Source: an uncultured Bacteroidales bacterium
Lineage (GTDB): Bacteria; Bacteroidota; Bacteroidia; Bacteroidales; UBA932
NCBI GenBank assembly: GCA_946549475.1
Contig: CAMNQO010000092.1
Coordinates: 1 to 6,930, forward strand
Length of the DNA: 6,930 bases
Direction of reading: 5' to 3'
Position numbers and translations under genes: made by a program. The notes below the pieces were generated by a model that was given only the letters and a program-made list of their open reading frames with translations, was not told the DNA's origin and ran no database searches. Shown in pieces: positions 5,615-6,930 of this stretch. The stretch's first letter is position 1; every line of letters starts with the position of its first letter.

Positions 5615-6930
5615 TTACAGCGTCCGCTTGATCTCCGTGATGGTGTAAGCCTCGACGATGTCGCCGACTTTGATGTCGTTGAAGTTTTCGATGTTCAGGC
5701 CGCATTCCATGCCGGTAAGGACCTCCTTCGCATCGTCTTTGAAGCGTTTGAGGCTGCCCAGTTCACCGCTGTAAATCACGATGCCGTCGCGGATGAGGCG
5801 GACCTTGTTGCTGCGGCTGATCTTGCCTTCTTTGACCAGACAGCCGGCGATGGTGCCGACCTTGCTGATCTTGAAGGTCTGCTGGATCTCGGCCGTACCG
5901 GTGATTTCCTCCTTCTGTTCAGGGGCGAGCATGCCTTCGATACCGTCTTTGATCTCGTTGATGGCGTCGTAAATGACGGAGTACAGGCGGATTTCAATCT
6001 GCTCTTTCTCGGCGAGTTTGCGGGCGGCGGTGCCGGGACGGACCTGGAAGCCGATGATGATGGCATCGGAGGCCGCCGCCAGCAGGATGTCGCTTTCGGA
6101 AATGGCGCCCACGGCTTTGTGGATGACATTGACGCGCACTTCTTCCGTGGACAGTTTGATGAGGGAGTCGGAAAGGGCTTCGATGGACCCGTCCACGTCG
6201 CCTTTGACGATGACATTGAGTTCCTTGAAGTTGCCGATGGCAATGCGCCGTCCGATCTCTTCGAGGGTCATGTGCTTCTGGGTCTTGATGCCCTGGATGC
6301 GGATGAGTTGCTCACGCTTGCCGGCGATGTCCTTGGCCTCTTTCTCATCGGCCATGACATTGAATTTCTCGCCGGCCGTCGGAGCGCCGTTGAGGCCGAG
6401 GATGCTGACCGGCGTGGACGGGCCGGCTTCCTTGACTTTCTGGCCGCGCTCGTTGAACATCGCTTTCACACGGCCGTAGAAGGAGCCGCTGAGCATCATG
6501 TCGCCCATGTGGAGCGTTCCGTTCTGTACCAGGAGGGTCGCCACATAGCCGCGCCCTTTGTCCAGGGAAGACTCGATGATGGCGCCCGAAGCCCGTTTGG
6601 CCGGGGCGGCTTTCAGATCAAGCAAGTCGGCTTCCAGAAGGACTTTTTCCAGCAGTTTGTCCACATTGAGCCCCTGCTTGGCGGAGATTTCCTGACACTG
6701 GTACTTTCCGCCCCAGTCTTCCACGAGGATGTTCATGTTGGCCAGTTGCTCGCGGATTTTGTCGGGCTGTGCGCCGGGCTTGTCGATTTTGTTGATGGCG
6801 AATACCATCGGGACGCCGGCCGCCTGGGCATGGTTGATGGCTTCCGTGGTCTGGGGCATGATGGCGTCGTCCGCCGCGATGATGATGATGGCGATGTCGG
6901 TCACCTTGGCGCCGCGGGCACGCATGGCCG
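5615..6930 (-). CDS. infB: Translation initiation factor IF-2, C-terminal part (5'-truncated by window edge)
   Basis: GTPase that brings initiator fMet-tRNA to the 30S subunit and promotes 70S joining; cytoplasmic and essential. The 437 complete visible codons end at TAA (5617-5615). They begin just after the G3 motif, with [11 protein letters not shown], which normally follows DTPGHEAFT. G4 is NKID (6793-6782) and G5 is SAK (6685-6677). Domain II ([20 protein letters not shown]), domain III ([10 protein letters not shown], with [11 protein letters not shown]) and the C2 tRNA-binding domain ([38 protein letters not shown]) follow in order and end in EIKRTL, close to the E. coli ending. The methionine at 6925 is internal, not a start. 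The missing N-terminus, G1-G3 and the variable IF2N region lie beyond the right edge. The gene is convergent with nifJ and shares its terminator. No stops, shifts or missing key residues are seen. Confidence 0.97.
   Translation of the reverse strand, partial: AMRARGAKVTDIAIIIIAADDAIMPQTTEAINHAQAAGVPMVFAINKIDKPGAQPDKIREQLANMNILVEDWGGKYQCQEISAKQGLNVDKLLEKVLLEADLLDLKAAPAKRASGAIIESSLDKGRGYVATLLVQNGTLHMGDMMLSGSFYGRVKAMFNERGQKVKEAGPSTPVSILGLNGAPTAGEKFNVMADEKEAKDIAGKREQLIRIQGIKTQKHMTLEEIGRRIAIGNFKELNVIVKGDVDGSIEALSDSLIKLSTEEVRVNVIHKAVGAISESDILLAAASDAIIIGFQVRPGTAARKLAEKEQIEIRLYSVIYDAINEIKDGIEGMLAPEQKEEITGTAEIQQTFKISKVGTIAGCLVKEGKISRSNKVRLIRDGIVIYSGELGSLKRFKDDAKEVLTGMECGLNIENFNDIKVGDIVEAYTITEIKRTL

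Noticed and set aside
2343..5705. 1120-codon open frame on the minus strand opposite nifJ and the end of infB
   Set aside because: It lies in codon register with nifJ and its composition is that of reverse-complemented nifJ codons. It runs through the shared terminator, starts inside infB and shows no recognisable domain. It is explained by the absence of TTA, CTA and TCA in nifJ.
1..6930. Possible undescribed system (defence, mobile, RNA or secondary-metabolite element)
   Set aside because: All long stretches are explained by four recognised genes and their control signals. I saw no direct repeats, terminal inverted repeats, transposase, CRISPR repeats, tRNA or rRNA.

Overview
The window reads as a piece of chromosome from an anaerobic member of the Bacteroidota, probably a GC-rich Bacteroidales. 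Four things point there: two matches to the Bacteroidota sigma-factor promoter (-7 box TAnnTTTG, one with a TTG exactly 19 nt upstream), AT-rich start regions without Shine-Dalgarno sequences at the chosen starts, a single-chain oxygen-sensitive pyruvate:ferredoxin oxidoreductase, and a CapE/CapF sugar-nucleotide pair. A Rikenellaceae/Alistipes-like source would fit the base composition, but the genus is a guess.

Layout, left to right. (1) Bases 1-802, minus strand: capF, cut by the left edge. (2) Bases 799-1833, minus strand: capE, upstream of capF and joined to it by a 4-base ATGA overlap. Together they carry out early steps from UDP-GlcNAc towards UDP-N-acetyl-L-fucosamine, a building block of capsules and O-antigens. 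(3) Bases 1834-2003: a 170-base AT-rich divergent control region with a near-ideal promoter firing left into capE-capF and a second, weaker one firing right. (4) Bases 2004-5531, plus strand: nifJ, a complete 1175-residue pyruvate:ferredoxin oxidoreductase with all expected thiamine-diphosphate and iron-sulfur ligands. (5) Bases 5532-5614: a strong hairpin terminator between convergent genes. (6) Bases 5615-6930, minus strand: the C-terminal part of infB (translation factor IF-2), cut by the right edge just after the G3 motif.

The genes form three separate transcription units: a surface-polysaccharide precursor operon, a central energy-metabolism enzyme and the end of a translation operon. 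I see no mobile element, CRISPR array, RNA gene, toxin or defence gene, and no sign of an undescribed system. The points worth a second look are modest: six extra cysteines in a variable part of the oxidoreductase, the back-to-back promoters with an AT palindrome between them, the directional asymmetry of the shared terminator, and a codon bias in nifJ strong enough to leave a 1120-codon antisense frame open. Both central genes also have open upstream extensions that the promoter positions argue against using as starts.
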